A stretch of 64,000 bases of DNA, from assembly GCF_001188955.3 (NCBI RefSeq), contig NZ_JPRF03000027.1, positions 46,211 through 110,210 on the forward strand, written 5' to 3'. Made by a program: the position numbers and the translations under genes. Shown here in pieces: positions 25,222-33,145 of the stretch. Source of the DNA: Kitasatospora aureofaciens (lineage in GTDB: Bacteria > Actinomycetota > Actinomycetes > Streptomycetales > Streptomycetaceae). The notes under the pieces were generated by a model. That model had not been told where the DNA came from. It worked only from the letters and a program-made list of their open reading frames with translations, and made no database searches. Position 1 is the first letter of the stretch. Each line of letters opens with the position of its first letter.

Positions 25222-26535
25222 TCAGCGCCCCGGGGCGACCCGGCCGATCAGGTGCAGCAGCCGGTCCAGGGCGTCCTTGGAGTTGGGCTCGGTCAGGTTC
25301 ACCATCAGCCGGAACGCCACCTTCAGCAGCGCCGGGTGGCCGAGTCCGGCGGCGCCCGCGGCGCCGAGCAGCCGGGGGCGGCCGAGCAGGTCGGCGGCCA
25401 GCCGCCCGAGGGCGAAGTAGCCGGCGTAGGCGGAGCGCAGCTTCTGCGGGTAGGCGCGCAGGGCGAGTTCGCGGCCGCGGTCGGTGCGGCGGGCGTGCGC
25501 CTGGACGATCGTCTCGGCGGCGTAGCGGCCGGATTCCATCGCGTAGGCGATGCCCTCGCCGGTGCCGGGGCTGACCGTGCCGCCCGCGTCGCCGATCAGC
25601 AACAGCCCGTCGGCGTAGTGGGGTTGGCGGTTGAGGCCCATCGGGAGGGCGGATCCGCGGATCGGCTCGGTGACGGCCTCGGGGGTGTAGGCGTAGCCGG
25701 GCGGCAGGTCGGCGCACCAGCGCCGCAGCAGGTCGCGCCAGTCGAGGTCGGTGCCGGTCGTGTCGAGGACGCCGAGGCCGACGTTGGCCGTGCCGTCGCC
25801 CATGCCGAACACCCAGGCGTAGCCGGGCAGGAGGCGACGGGCGGGGTCGTTGGAGTCGCGCAGGTCGAGCCAGGCCTCCAGATAGCGGTCGTCGTGGCGC
25901 GGGGTGGTGAAGTAGGTGCGGTAGGCCACGCCCATCGCGCGGTCGGTGCGCCGGTAGCGCTTCATCGCGACCGACAGCCGGGTGGAGTTGCCGTCGGCGG
26001 CGACCACGATCGGGGCCCGGTACTCGACGGGCCTGCGCTCCTCGCCGAGCTTGACGCTGACGCCGGTGATCCGCCCGGACCGCTCGTCCGTCAACGGGCC
26101 CGCCACATTGGCCCGTTCGACCAGCCGGGCGCCGGCCGCGGCGGCCTTCCGGGCGAGCAGTTCGTCGAAGTCGGCGCGGCGGCGCACCAGTCCGTGGCCG
26201 GGGAAGGCCGAGAGCTCGGGCCAGTCGAACTCCATCGAGCGGTGCCCGGAGATCAGCCGCAGACCGCGGTGGTGCAGCCAGCCCGCCTCCTCGGAGACGT
26301 CGATGCCCATGTCGACCAGCTGCTTGACGGTGCGCGGGGTGAGGCCGTCACCGCAGACCTTCTCGCGCGGGAAGGCGGACTTCTCCAGCAGCAGGACGTC
26401 CAGGCCGGTGCGGGCGAGGTGGTAGGCCGCGGTGGAGCCGGCCGGGCCGGCGCCGACCACGATGACGTCGGCACTGTCCTCGGTCGGGGCGGTCGGCTGC
26501 CGCTCCGGTCGCACCTGCTGGTCTGGGCCGGGCAT
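25222..26535 (-). CDS. Geranylgeranyl reductase family FAD-dependent oxidoreductase
   Basis: 437 residues from the ATG at 26535, preceded by GGGGGAG. The Rossmann FAD motif is VIVVGAGPAGSTAAYHLA, followed by FPREKVCGDGLTPRTV and GDAGGTVSPGTGEGIAYAME. This is the pattern of the geranylgeranyl reductase / digeranylglycerophospholipid reductase family. In streptomycetes such genes often sit near nuo or menaquinone genes and may saturate isoprenoid tails; here it stands alone. Probably membrane-associated and acting on a polyprenyl substrate. Confidence 0.9.
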   Translation of the reverse strand: MPGPDQQVRPERQPTAPTEDSADVIVVGAGPAGSTAAYHLARTGLDVLLLEKSAFPREKVCGDGLTPRTVKQLVDMGIDVSEEAGWLHHRGLRLISGHRSMEFDWPELSAFPGHGLVRRRADFDELLARKAAAAGARLVERANVAGPLTDERSGRITGVSVKLGEERRPVEYRAPIVVAADGNSTRLSVAMKRYRRTDRAMGVAYRTYFTTPRHDDRYLEAWLDLRDSNDPARRLLPGYAWVFGMGDGTANVGLGVLDTTGTDLDWRDLLRRWCADLPPGYAYTPEAVTEPIRGSALPMGLNRQPHYADGLLLIGDAGGTVSPGTGEGIAYAMESGRYAAETIVQAHARRTDRGRELALRAYPQKLRSAYAGYFALGRLAADLLGRPRLLGAAGAAGLGHPALLKVAFRLMVNLTEPNSKDALDRLLHLIGRVAPGR

Positions 26536-26894
26536 CGAGCACTCCCCCTGGGTCGGATCGGTTCCAGACGGACGATAGAGAACCCCGCGTTCCGCCGGCC
26601 GCCCCGACACGCGGGCCCGGCCCCGGACCGGCCAATACCGGCCATCGCATGTCCCGCCTGCGGCGCGCACGAGTCCAACACAATCGGGTGATCAGATTGT
26701 TGCGCGGGACTAATCGGACCAACTGCTCTCAGCGTGGCATTTCGGCCAAACCTCCCTTGCGTCGCGTTTCCCACTACGGGAACTTTTGTGCCCCTCACGT
26801 CGTACGAATCCGGTCCCCGGCCCGGCGGCCGACCGAGAGCTCCCTCCCACCCCACAGGCTCGTCCCGGCCTGCCGTCACCCCGATGGAACACGC
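26536..26894. other. Intergenic region between divergent genes
   Basis: 359 bp between the reductase (leftward) and the cell-wall protein (rightward), with lower GC than its surroundings. ACAATC (26680-26685) and GATTGT (26695-26700) form an inverted repeat with a 9-bp spacer. Further right, GGGAAC and CGTCGTAC about 16 bases apart could be an ECF-type promoter for the secreted protein. Both are weak calls. Confidence 0.35.
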
Positions 26895-27925
26895 ATGCAC
26901 ATCCGCTCCACCGCCGCACGCTCCCTGGTGGCCGTCCCGACCGCCGCCGCCCTGATGCTGCTCGCCCCCGTCGCGCACGCCGCCGCCGGTGGCAACGGCA
27001 ACGGCAAGGGCCACCCCGGCAACAACGGCACCGTCAAGATCCACGACGCCGCCACCGGCCAGGAGGACGTGCGCAACGAGCCCAAGGTCTGCACCTTCTA
27101 CCTGGACTCCTTCGGCTTCGACCCGAACCAGGACGTGCTCTGGGCGATCTTCGACATGGACGACATGACCGAGCCGGTCGTGTACGGCGACCTCCCGGTC
27201 GACGACAAGGGCCACATCCGCACCGAGGACATCAACCTGCCGGACGGCCACTACAAGCTGTTCTGGAAGGCCGTTCCGCTGGTCGACGGGGAACTGCCGG
27301 AGCACCCGGACGTCAGCAACCCCAAGCAGAAGGTCTTCAAGGTCGACTGCGGCGGCCAGACCCCGACCGGCAAGCCGACCGCCACCGGCACCCCGACCAA
27401 GGCCCCGTCGGCCAGCCCGACCGCCGTGCCGAGCACCACCCCCTCGCACACCCCCACCCCCTCGCACACCCCCACCCCCTCGCACACCCCGACCCCGTCG
27501 CAGACGCCCGCGCCGTCGCACTCGGCCACGCCGCCCGCCACCCCGACGCCCACCGTCCCGGCCCCCACCACCCCGGCGCCGACCACCCGGCCACGGAGCC
27601 CGCGAAGACCCCCGCGCCCACCACCCCGGCCGCCGAGGTCCCGACCGGCGCGCCCAGCGACGCCCCGAGCGCCGGCCCGTCCACCCCGCCGACCGCCACC
27701 GTCCCGGTGCACCCCGGCGCCGGCACCAAGGTCACCCCGGACCAGCCGCTGGTCGTGCCGGCCAAGGTCAGCGTCCCGACCCCGATCCCGGGCGCCTCGG
27801 ACGGCAAGAAGCTGGCCTCCACCGGCAGCGACGGCACCCTGCTGTACGCGGGTGCCGGCACCGCCCTGCTGATCGCCGGCGCGGGCGCGGTGGTCTACAC
27901 CCGCCGTCGCCGCACCTCCTCCTGA
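26895..27925 (+). pseudogene. LAxTG sortase-anchored wall protein, interrupted by a 1-bp deletion
   Basis: The start at 26895 gives a signal peptide (LVAVPTAAALMLLAPVAHA) and a domain of about 110 residues with VCTFYLDSFGFDPNQDVLW and LPDGHYKLFWKAVPL. A Thr/Pro/Ser linker follows, containing TPSHTP repeats. Near 27586-27588 the frame breaks: one extra C in the CCC run would join it to the frame ending in KLASTGSDGTLLYAGAG, a hydrophobic helix and RRRRTSS, a class E sortase signal. The repaired protein would be about 343 residues. The break may be a sequencing error or a real mutation. Confidence 0.75.
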
Positions 27926-27938
27926 CGACCCCCAGGAG

Positions 27939-27965
27939 CCTGCGGCACCGCTGAGGTGCCGCAGG
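27939..27965. terminator. Hairpin terminator 1 of a cluster
   Basis: Perfect 11-bp stem (27939-27949 with 27955-27965) and a 5-base loop, 14 bp after the stop of the wall-protein gene. Confidence 0.75.
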
Positions 27966-28073
27966 AGACCCGATGACGCCGCCTCCGGAGGTCTGAGCCC
28001 TCCGGAGGCCGCAGGGCCGCGTCTGAGCCGCGGCACCCGGAGCCCCGCCCGCCCGCACTCGCGCGGGCGCCAC

Positions 28074-28128
28074 GGGCGCGTCCCGCGGATCCTGTCGCGC
28101 ACCCGGCGAAGATCCGCAGGACGCGCCC
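28074..28128. terminator. Long hairpin between convergent genes
   Basis: Arms 28074-28091 and 28111-28128 pair over 18 positions with one mismatch. Second strong hairpin between the wall-protein gene and the convergent antiporter gene. Confidence 0.6.
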
Positions 28129-28178
28129 CGGGGCTCCCGGCCGTGACCCGCCCCTCCCAGCGGGCCCGGCCGGAGACG

Positions 28179-28223
28179 ACGGAAGCCCCTGACCGCACGG
28201 GGGGACGTGTCAGGGGCTTCCGT
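28179..28223. terminator. 15-bp perfect hairpin, terminator of the antiporter gene
   Basis: Arms 28179-28193 and 28209-28223 are exactly complementary around a 15-base loop. It lies about 40 bp beyond the stop of the leftward antiporter gene. Confidence 0.75.
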
Positions 28224-28263
28224 TCTTCACCACGGCCACCACGGCCTCAGTGGTTCACCCTTC

Positions 28264-29368
28264 TCACGGATTCACCGCCAGCACCATGAACTCCGCCAGC
28301 ACCCCCAGGTGCAGCGCGCCCTGCAGCAGGGTCGCCCGGCGCGGGATGACGGTCAGCGTGCCGAGCACGACCGTGAGGGTCAGCAGCACCATGTGCGACG
28401 GCGCGAGGCCGAGGACGAGCGGGCCGGACAGCCAGATGGAGGCGATCGCGACCGCCGGATGGTCAGGCCGATGCTGGCCAGCGCCGAGCCCAGGGCCAGG
28501 TTGAGGCTGGTCTGCACCCGGTTGCGCACGGCCGAGCGCAACGCCGCGATGGTCTCCGGCAGCAGCACCAGTATGGCGATCACCACGCCGACCACCGCGT
28601 GCGGCAGCCCGGCGTCGTCCACCACGGACTCGATGGTCGGCGAGACGCCCTTGGCCAGTCCCACGACCGACACCAGCGCGACGGCGAGCAGCAGCAGGCT
28701 GACCCCGGCGGCCCGGAGGGTGGGCGGGCCCACGTGGTCGTCGTCCTCGTCCCGGCGGATCCTGCCCTCCGGGGTGACGGGCAGGAAGTAGTCCCGGTGC
28801 CGCAGGGTCTGGGTGGTCACGAAGAGCCCGTACACCACGAGCGAGGCGGTGGCCGCGTAGCCGAGCTGGGTGGTGGAGAACTGCGGGCCCGGGGTGCTGG
28901 TGGTGAAGGTCGGCAGCACCATGCTGAGCGTGGCGAGGGTGGCGATGCAGGCGAGCGCCGTGCCGGTGCCCTCGGCGTTGAAGACAGCGGTGCGGTACCT
29001 GAGCGCGGCCACGATGATGGACAGACCCGTGATCCCGTTGCAGGTGATCATGACGGCGGCGAACACGGTGTCCCGGGCGAGGGTCGCGGACTTGTCCCCG
29101 CCGTCGGCCATCAGCGTCACGATCAGCGCGACCTCGATCACGGTGACCGCCACCGCGAGCACCAGCGACCGAACGGCTCCCCGGTCCAGTGGGCGATGAC
29201 CTCGGCGTGGTGCACGGCCGCCAGCACCGCCCCGATCAGGAACAGCGCGACCACGCCGACCACCCAGCCGGGCAGGTCCTCGTGCCAGGTCAGGACGAGG
29301 ACGACGAACGCCGCCACCGGGACGACGAGGGTCCATTGCGCGGAGGCCGCGCGGAGCTTCCTGATCAT
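28264..29368 (-). pseudogene. Ca2+/H+ antiporter (ChaA-like) with two 1-bp frameshifts
   Basis: The start at 29368 (MIRKLRAASAQW) gives the ChaA-type N-terminus up to AEVIAHWTGEPFG. The frame then breaks near 29169-29170, where one missing G or C explains the shift. The second piece runs from SLVLAVAVTVIEVALIVTLM through NGITGLSIIVAALR to ALASIGLTI. It breaks again near 28457-28458, and the last piece (IASIWLSGPLVLGLAPSHMV to VLAEFMVLAVNP) ends at 28264. The helices and conserved acidic sites are all present when repaired (about 368 residues). Both breaks are one-base losses in G/C runs. Confidence 0.8.
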
Positions 29369-29400
29369 GCGCCCGAGGACCCCAGACCGGAGGCCGGCCA

Positions 29401-29444
29401 CCCGGGCACCCGGGCACCCGGGCACCCGGGCACCCGGGCACCCG
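29401..29444. repeat. Octanucleotide tandem repeat (CCCGGGCA)
   Basis: Five perfect copies of CCCGGGCA plus half a sixth, just upstream of the antiporter start codon. Each unit contains a CCCGGG palindrome. Likely prone to slippage; it may affect antiporter expression. Confidence 0.9.
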
Positions 29445-29490
29445 CGCCAGGATCCGTACGGATATGGTGCAACTCCTCCCGGTTTTTCAG

Positions 29491-31020
29491 TCACCCTCCG
29501 TAGTCGGCGAGGTAGCGGAGCACCTTGTCGACGTGCGGGCGGACGCGTTCCGGGACTCCCCCGGCGGCCGCCACCGACTTGTCGCTGGTGCGGTACGCGG
29601 CTGCGACCAGGGCGGGCAGGTCACGGGTGAAGCCGCGGTGCCTTATCTGCTGGTCGAGCCAGCAGACGTAGTTGCCCATCGCGGCGATCGCGTCGCCCGG
29701 GTCCAGGTAGGACTTCGGTCCGTCGTGGTTGGCGGCCTTGGACCAGGCCTCGAAGACGGCGGGCGTCCACATCGCGATGCCGTACTCGCCGGTCTCCGGG
29801 CGGGCCGCGTTCGGGTCGAAACCGCTCTCCGCCTTGAGCATCGCAGCCAGCAGGACCGGGGTGATCTCCGGCTCGGGGCAGCGCCGGGCGGCGTCCTCGA
29901 TCATGCCGCGGTAGGCCACCGGGACGTCGGAGCCGGCCGGGATCGCCCCGGGCAGCGGCGGCACGGCCCGGTGGACGCCGGGTGCGCGGGGCTCGGGACC
30001 GCCGGTCAGGACGAGCAGCACGGCCGCGCAGGCCAGCACGCCGGCGCCGGCCCGGACGGCCCGTCGGCGCCCGGCCGGGCGGGCGGTGGCACGGGCGACC
30101 AGTGCGGCGAGGTCGGTGCGGGCGCGCTCCTCCCGGTCGGCGGCCAGGCAGGCCGCCACCACCGGCCGCCAGCGGGTCGGCAGCGCCTGGTCCAGCCGCA
30201 GCGGGGCGGCTCCGCGCGCGTACGCCTGGGCGGCCAGTGACCGGGCCCGGGCAGTGGCGCCGAGGAAGGGGTGCAGCCCGCCGGTGAACAGCTGGTGGGC
30301 GATCACCCCGAAGGCCCAGACGTCGGCGCTGGGGCGCAGCGCGACCCCGCGCGCCCCGGTGCGCTGGGACCACCACTCGGGCGGGACGTGGTCCGGTGAG
30401 CCCAGCGGCGGGGCGTAGGCGTGGGTGCCCTCCAGTTCGGCGGTGAGGCCGAAGTCGGCGATCTTGGCGGTGCCGTCGGGCATCAGCAGGATGTTGGCCG
30501 GTTTGAGGTCCCCGTGGACCCAGCCCGCCCGGTGCATGTGGGTCAGTCCGGCGCAGACCTCGGTGAGGATCCGCTCGGCGCCGGGCACCGCCGTTCCGGC
30601 GCGGGCGGCGGCCAGGACGTCCTGGAGGCTGTGGGCGGCGCGCTCCATCACCAGGGCGACGGCGCCGTCCAGTTCGGGGCGGTCGGGGTCGTCGACGGTG
30701 ACCACGGCGAGGGTGCGGATCAGGTGCGGGTGGTCGGCGCGGCTGCTGAAGCGCAGCTCACGGGCGGCCATCTGGGCCAGGGTGCGGCGCTGACCGGGGC
30801 TGGAGCGGGCCGGGCCGAGGAGCTTGACGGCGGCGGGGGTGCCGTCCGGGCCCTCGGCGGCGTAGACACTGCCCCAGGCGCCCGCGCCGAGGAAGGCTCC
30901 GGCGCGGTAGCCGGCCAGCGGGTAGCCGTCGGGGACGTCGAAGAGCGACGCCGCGGCGACGGGCCGCCTCTCGGAGGATCCGCCGTCCGGGGCGGCGCCG
31001 CGGTGCTCGGGCGGCTTCAC
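29491..31020 (-). CDS. Ser/Thr protein kinase fused to extracellular lytic-transglycosylase-like domain
   Basis: 509 residues from a GTG at 31020 that overlaps the upstream stop (GTGA). The kinase domain has LGAGAWGSVY (44-53), AVKLLG (Lys66), HGDLKPANILL (169-179, HGD in place of HRD) and DFGL (189-192). A membrane helix at about 323-340 follows. The outer part (385-509) reads as a goose-lysozyme/SLT domain: VLLAAMLKAESGFDPNA with the likely catalytic Glu398, then GEYGIAMWTP and AIAAMGNYVCWLDQQI. Known actinobacterial kinases usually carry PASTA or other sensor domains here. A muralytic or wall-binding domain suggests peptidoglycan sensing or control of wall cleavage. Confidence 0.85.
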   Translation of the reverse strand: MKPPEHRGAAPDGGSSERRPVAAASLFDVPDGYPLAGYRAGAFLGAGAWGSVYAAEGPDGTPAAVKLLGPARSSPGQRRTLAQMAARELRFSSRADHPHLIRTLAVVTVDDPDRPELDGAVALVMERAAHSLQDVLAAARAGTAVPGAERILTEVCAGLTHMHRAGWVHGDLKPANILLMPDGTAKIADFGLTAELEGTHAYAPPLGSPDHVPPEWWSQRTGARGVALRPSADVWAFGVIAHQLFTGGLHPFLGATARARSLAAQAYARGAAPLRLDQALPTRWRPVVAACLAADREERARTDLAALVARATARPAGRRRAVRAGAGVLACAAVLLVLTGGPEPRAPGVHRAVPPLPGAIPAGSDVPVAYRGMIEDAARRCPEPEITPVLLAAMLKAESGFDPNAARPETGEYGIAMWTPAVFEAWSKAANHDGPKSYLDPGDAIAAMGNYVCWLDQQIRHRGFTRDLPALVAAAYRTSDKSVAAAGGVPERVRPHVDKVLRYLADYGG

Positions 31021-31778
31021 GGCCGGTGGACCGGGCGCCGGGGCGGGAGCAGCGAGAGGTGCTCCTCCCGGACGAGGTCGAACCTCAGGGCCAGCGCGAC
31101 CAGTTCCTCGCGCTTGCCGCCCGCCGGGCCCTCCTCGTACGGCTCGCGCAGCCGCAGTTTCGTGCCCACCAGGTAGTCGATGTGGTAGTTCACCGCCGAG
31201 CGGGTCAGCCCGTGGCAGGAGGGCAGGGCGCGCAGCCTGGCCAGCACCTCGGTCGCCCCGGGGACGGCGGCGGTGGAGGGCGAGCGCAGCCGGGGCTCGC
31301 AGAGCGCGAGCAGCACCAGGAAGTACTTGGCGGTCGGGTCCAGTGCGAAGGGGCTGACGGTTCGTTCGCCGTCGGCGCCGCCCGGGGGGCCGTCGAGGTA
31401 GGCGTGCTGGGGGGCGAAGACCTTGAAGGCGGCGGGCTCGCCCAGGGCGGGGAGCAGGACGCGGGAGAGCTCGAACGGGACGGGTGCGCCGAGGCGCCCG
31501 GGGGCCACCTTGATGTGCTCCCCGGCGCCTTCGAGGTTCTCCACCACGTAGGTGGCGGTGGTGCTGAAGTTGGACAGCCGCCAGTAGTCCTCGGCGGCGA
31601 CCACCTCGCCGGCGCGGCGGGAGACGCCCTGGTCGGGCAGCGGGATGGCGGCCGGTCGCCCGGGCTCGCCGCGTCCGAACACCGCGGTCTCGCCGGGGCC
31701 CATCCGCAGCAGTCCGGGCGCCCGGCCGGGGGCCGGATCCGGTCCCTGGCCGGGCAGTTGCACGATGACCGTGTCCAC
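31017..31778 (-). CDS. FHA-like protein cotranscribed with the kinase
   Basis: 253 residues. The GTG at 31778 follows GGAGG at 7 bases. Residues about 25-100 follow the FHA pattern: VFGRGEPG, then DQGVSRRAGEVVAAEDYWRL and NFSTTATYVVEN. The usual S-R-x-H is changed to S-R-R-A, so phosphothreonine binding may be altered. The C-terminal part (about 130-253), with HGLTRSAVNYHIDYLVGTKL, looks like a winged-helix or kinase-associated domain. The 4-bp overlap with the kinase gene makes it a likely partner or substrate. Confidence 0.78.
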   Translation of the reverse strand: MDTVIVQLPGQGPDPAPGRAPGLLRMGPGETAVFGRGEPGRPAAIPLPDQGVSRRAGEVVAAEDYWRLSNFSTTATYVVENLEGAGEHIKVAPGRLGAPVPFELSRVLLPALGEPAAFKVFAPQHAYLDGPPGGADGERTVSPFALDPTAKYFLVLLALCEPRLRSPSTAAVPGATEVLARLRALPSCHGLTRSAVNYHIDYLVGTKLRLREPYEEGPAGGKREELVALALRFDLVREEHLSLLPPRRPVHRP

Positions 31779-31965
31779 GCAGCCACCTCCGTGGGATCGG
31801 CTCGATGGTATCCGTCCGATTCGCCCAGGTGGCGAGGCGCCACCCGGACGAGTGAAGGAACACGGCCAAGCCCCGTCGGCCGACGGCGAGTTGTCCCGCC
31901 GAGCCGGCCCGGCCGGACGGCGGAGCGCCCGCCGCCGCAGGTAAAAGGGTCGTTCAAGGTCTGGT

Positions 31966-31978
31966 CAACACAGTGTTG
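31966..31978. promoter_or_regulatory. Inverted repeat CAACAC-A-GTGTTG
   Basis: A perfect 6-bp inverted repeat around one base, in the long intergenic region upstream of the FHA-kinase operon. It overlaps the start of a doubtful small open frame at 31973. Candidate operator with no assigned protein. Confidence 0.35.
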
Positions 31979-32266
31979 TTGGCGTACGAGGTGCGACGCC
32001 TCAGGTTCAACTCGCCCCCTCTCCTGCACCACGGACCCCGCCCGGTCCGCCCGGCAGGCGGCCCGGCCGGGGCTTGGGTACAGTTCAAGAAGGCCCACGG
32101 CCCTTTGCACGCCGAGGGGTTGGAACAGAAGGCCGAACCGGAGGAGCCCGTCCGGGCGATCCCGGCGCTGACCTCGGACGACTTCGGTCACCGGGCCGCG
32201 GCGCCGGCGCCCGCGCACGGCGGCGTGACGGCCCGGCGCGGACGGTTCCACCGCCCCGCCGACTGA
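31973..32266 (+). CDS. Doubtful small ORF, 97 aa
   Basis: Open from a GTG at 31973 with about 88 percent G or C at third positions, close to real genes here. It has no clear ribosome binding site, no recognised domain, and an Arg/Pro/Ala-rich composition that random GC-rich DNA also gives. It fills much of the 659-bp gap between the FHA gene and the next secreted protein. Otherwise the gap holds only the two inverted repeats noted. Confidence 0.2.
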   Translation: MLLAYEVRRLRFNSPPLLHHGPRPVRPAGGPAGAWVQFKKAHGPLHAEGLEQKAEPEEPVRAIPALTSDDFGHRAAAPAPAHGGVTARRGRFHRPAD

Positions 32267-32301
32267 TCCTCCGTCAGTCTGCAACTTGTCCGTACGCTGA
32301 A

Positions 32302-32314
32302 CGTTCGGCGAACG
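32302..32314. promoter_or_regulatory. Inverted repeat CGTTCG-G-CGAACG
   Basis: A perfect 6-bp inverted repeat around one base, 124 bp upstream of the small secreted protein. The surrounding 100 bp are lower in GC, as expected for a promoter region. Candidate operator. Confidence 0.35.
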
Positions 32315-32437
32315 ATTGCAGCCAGTAGTTGAACAGTCACCATGGGTGTGACGCAACGCACACATGCGAATCCCAGGATGTGTGCAACACTCATCTCACC
32401 CAGTGAGATTCCCTTAATTTCCAAGGAGGTTCGTATC

Positions 32438-32845
32438 ATGCGCACTCGGATTGCAGCCGTGACGATGGCGGCGGCAGGGATCGCAGCGCTGTCGGCTGCT
32501 CCCGCCATGGCCGCCACGGCGACGTCCGAGGCCGGCACCGTCGCCTGCGCCACGGTGCTCAACCGCCCCTGCATCACGCACCAGGTCGACGGTGACGGCA
32601 TCGTCGGCATAGCCCAGGTCAACGCGGACCCCACCCAGTTGACGATGGTTCAGGTAGAGGTGCGCTCCCAGCAGGCCTGGGGCAGCCCGTGGGAGACGGT
32701 CGCCAGCGCGTCCGCCGTCCGAGTCGGCTCCGTCCAGGCCACCACCCCGAAGGTCACCGGCCCCGCCCCCCACATCATCTGCGCCACCGCCGGCCCGGCG
32801 CTGGACGCCAGCAAGCAGGTGACCACCTGTACCAACCCGTTCTGA
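32438..32845 (+). CDS. Small secreted protein of unknown function
   Basis: 135 residues from the ATG at 32438, with a very good AAGGAGG at 32423-32429. The signal peptide is clear (MRTRIAAVTMAAAGIAALSA, cleavage after AMA). The mature part of about 110 residues has four cysteines (ACATVLNRPC, IICAT, TTCTN), which could form two disulfides, and a beta-rich middle such as MVQVEVRSQQAWGSPWETV. I do not recognise the family. It stands alone between two intergenic gaps with its own terminator. Confidence 0.85.
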   Translation: MRTRIAAVTMAAAGIAALSAAPAMAATATSEAGTVACATVLNRPCITHQVDGDGIVGIAQVNADPTQLTMVQVEVRSQQAWGSPWETVASASAVRVGSVQATTPKVTGPAPHIICATAGPALDASKQVTTCTNPF

Positions 32846-32924
32846 TCCCCGCGGTCAGGACCCCCGGCCGTTCACCCGTGGAGCGGCATCCGTAAGACAG
32901 GGCAGCCCGCACGACAGGGCGCAG

Positions 32925-32956
32925 GGAGCCGGGGCCTTTCCACAGGCCCCGGCTCC
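32925..32956 (+). terminator. 12-bp perfect hairpin terminator
   Basis: Arms 32925-32936 and 32945-32956 are exactly complementary with an 8-base loop, about 80 bp after the small secreted gene. Confidence 0.8.
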
Positions 32957-33087
32957 TCGCACGTCCCGCCCGGCGGGCCCGCGCGCACCCCGCCGAGCCC
33001 CCACCAGGCCGAAGGCCGAGCCCGGCGCCGACGCGCACCGGCCCGCGCACCGGTCCCGGGTGGACCGGAGGGCCCCGTTCACGGCAA

Positions 33088-33116
33088 ACTGGTCTAGACC
33101 TCGGAGGTCTAGACCT
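33088..33116 (+). promoter_or_regulatory. Two tandem DasR-type dre sites
   Basis: ACTGGTCTAGACC starts at 33088, and a second GGTCTAGACC core lies at 33106-33115. Both match the dre consensus (ACTGGTCTAGACCAGT-like) bound by DasR, the GlcNAc-responsive GntR regulator of streptomycetes. They lie 30-58 bp before nagB, where DasR represses until glucosamine-6-phosphate builds up. Confidence 0.88.
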
Positions 33117-33145
33117 CAGACTCGCCTCAGAACGGTGGACCCAGT

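Noticed and set aside
26680..26700. c-di-AMP type riboswitch before the wall protein
   Set aside because: There is an inverted repeat but none of the conserved riboswitch core could be recognised, and the position is far from the start.
29401..29444. CRISPR-like spaced repeats
   Set aside because: The units are directly adjacent 8-mers without spacers, so this is a simple tandem repeat. No cas genes are present.
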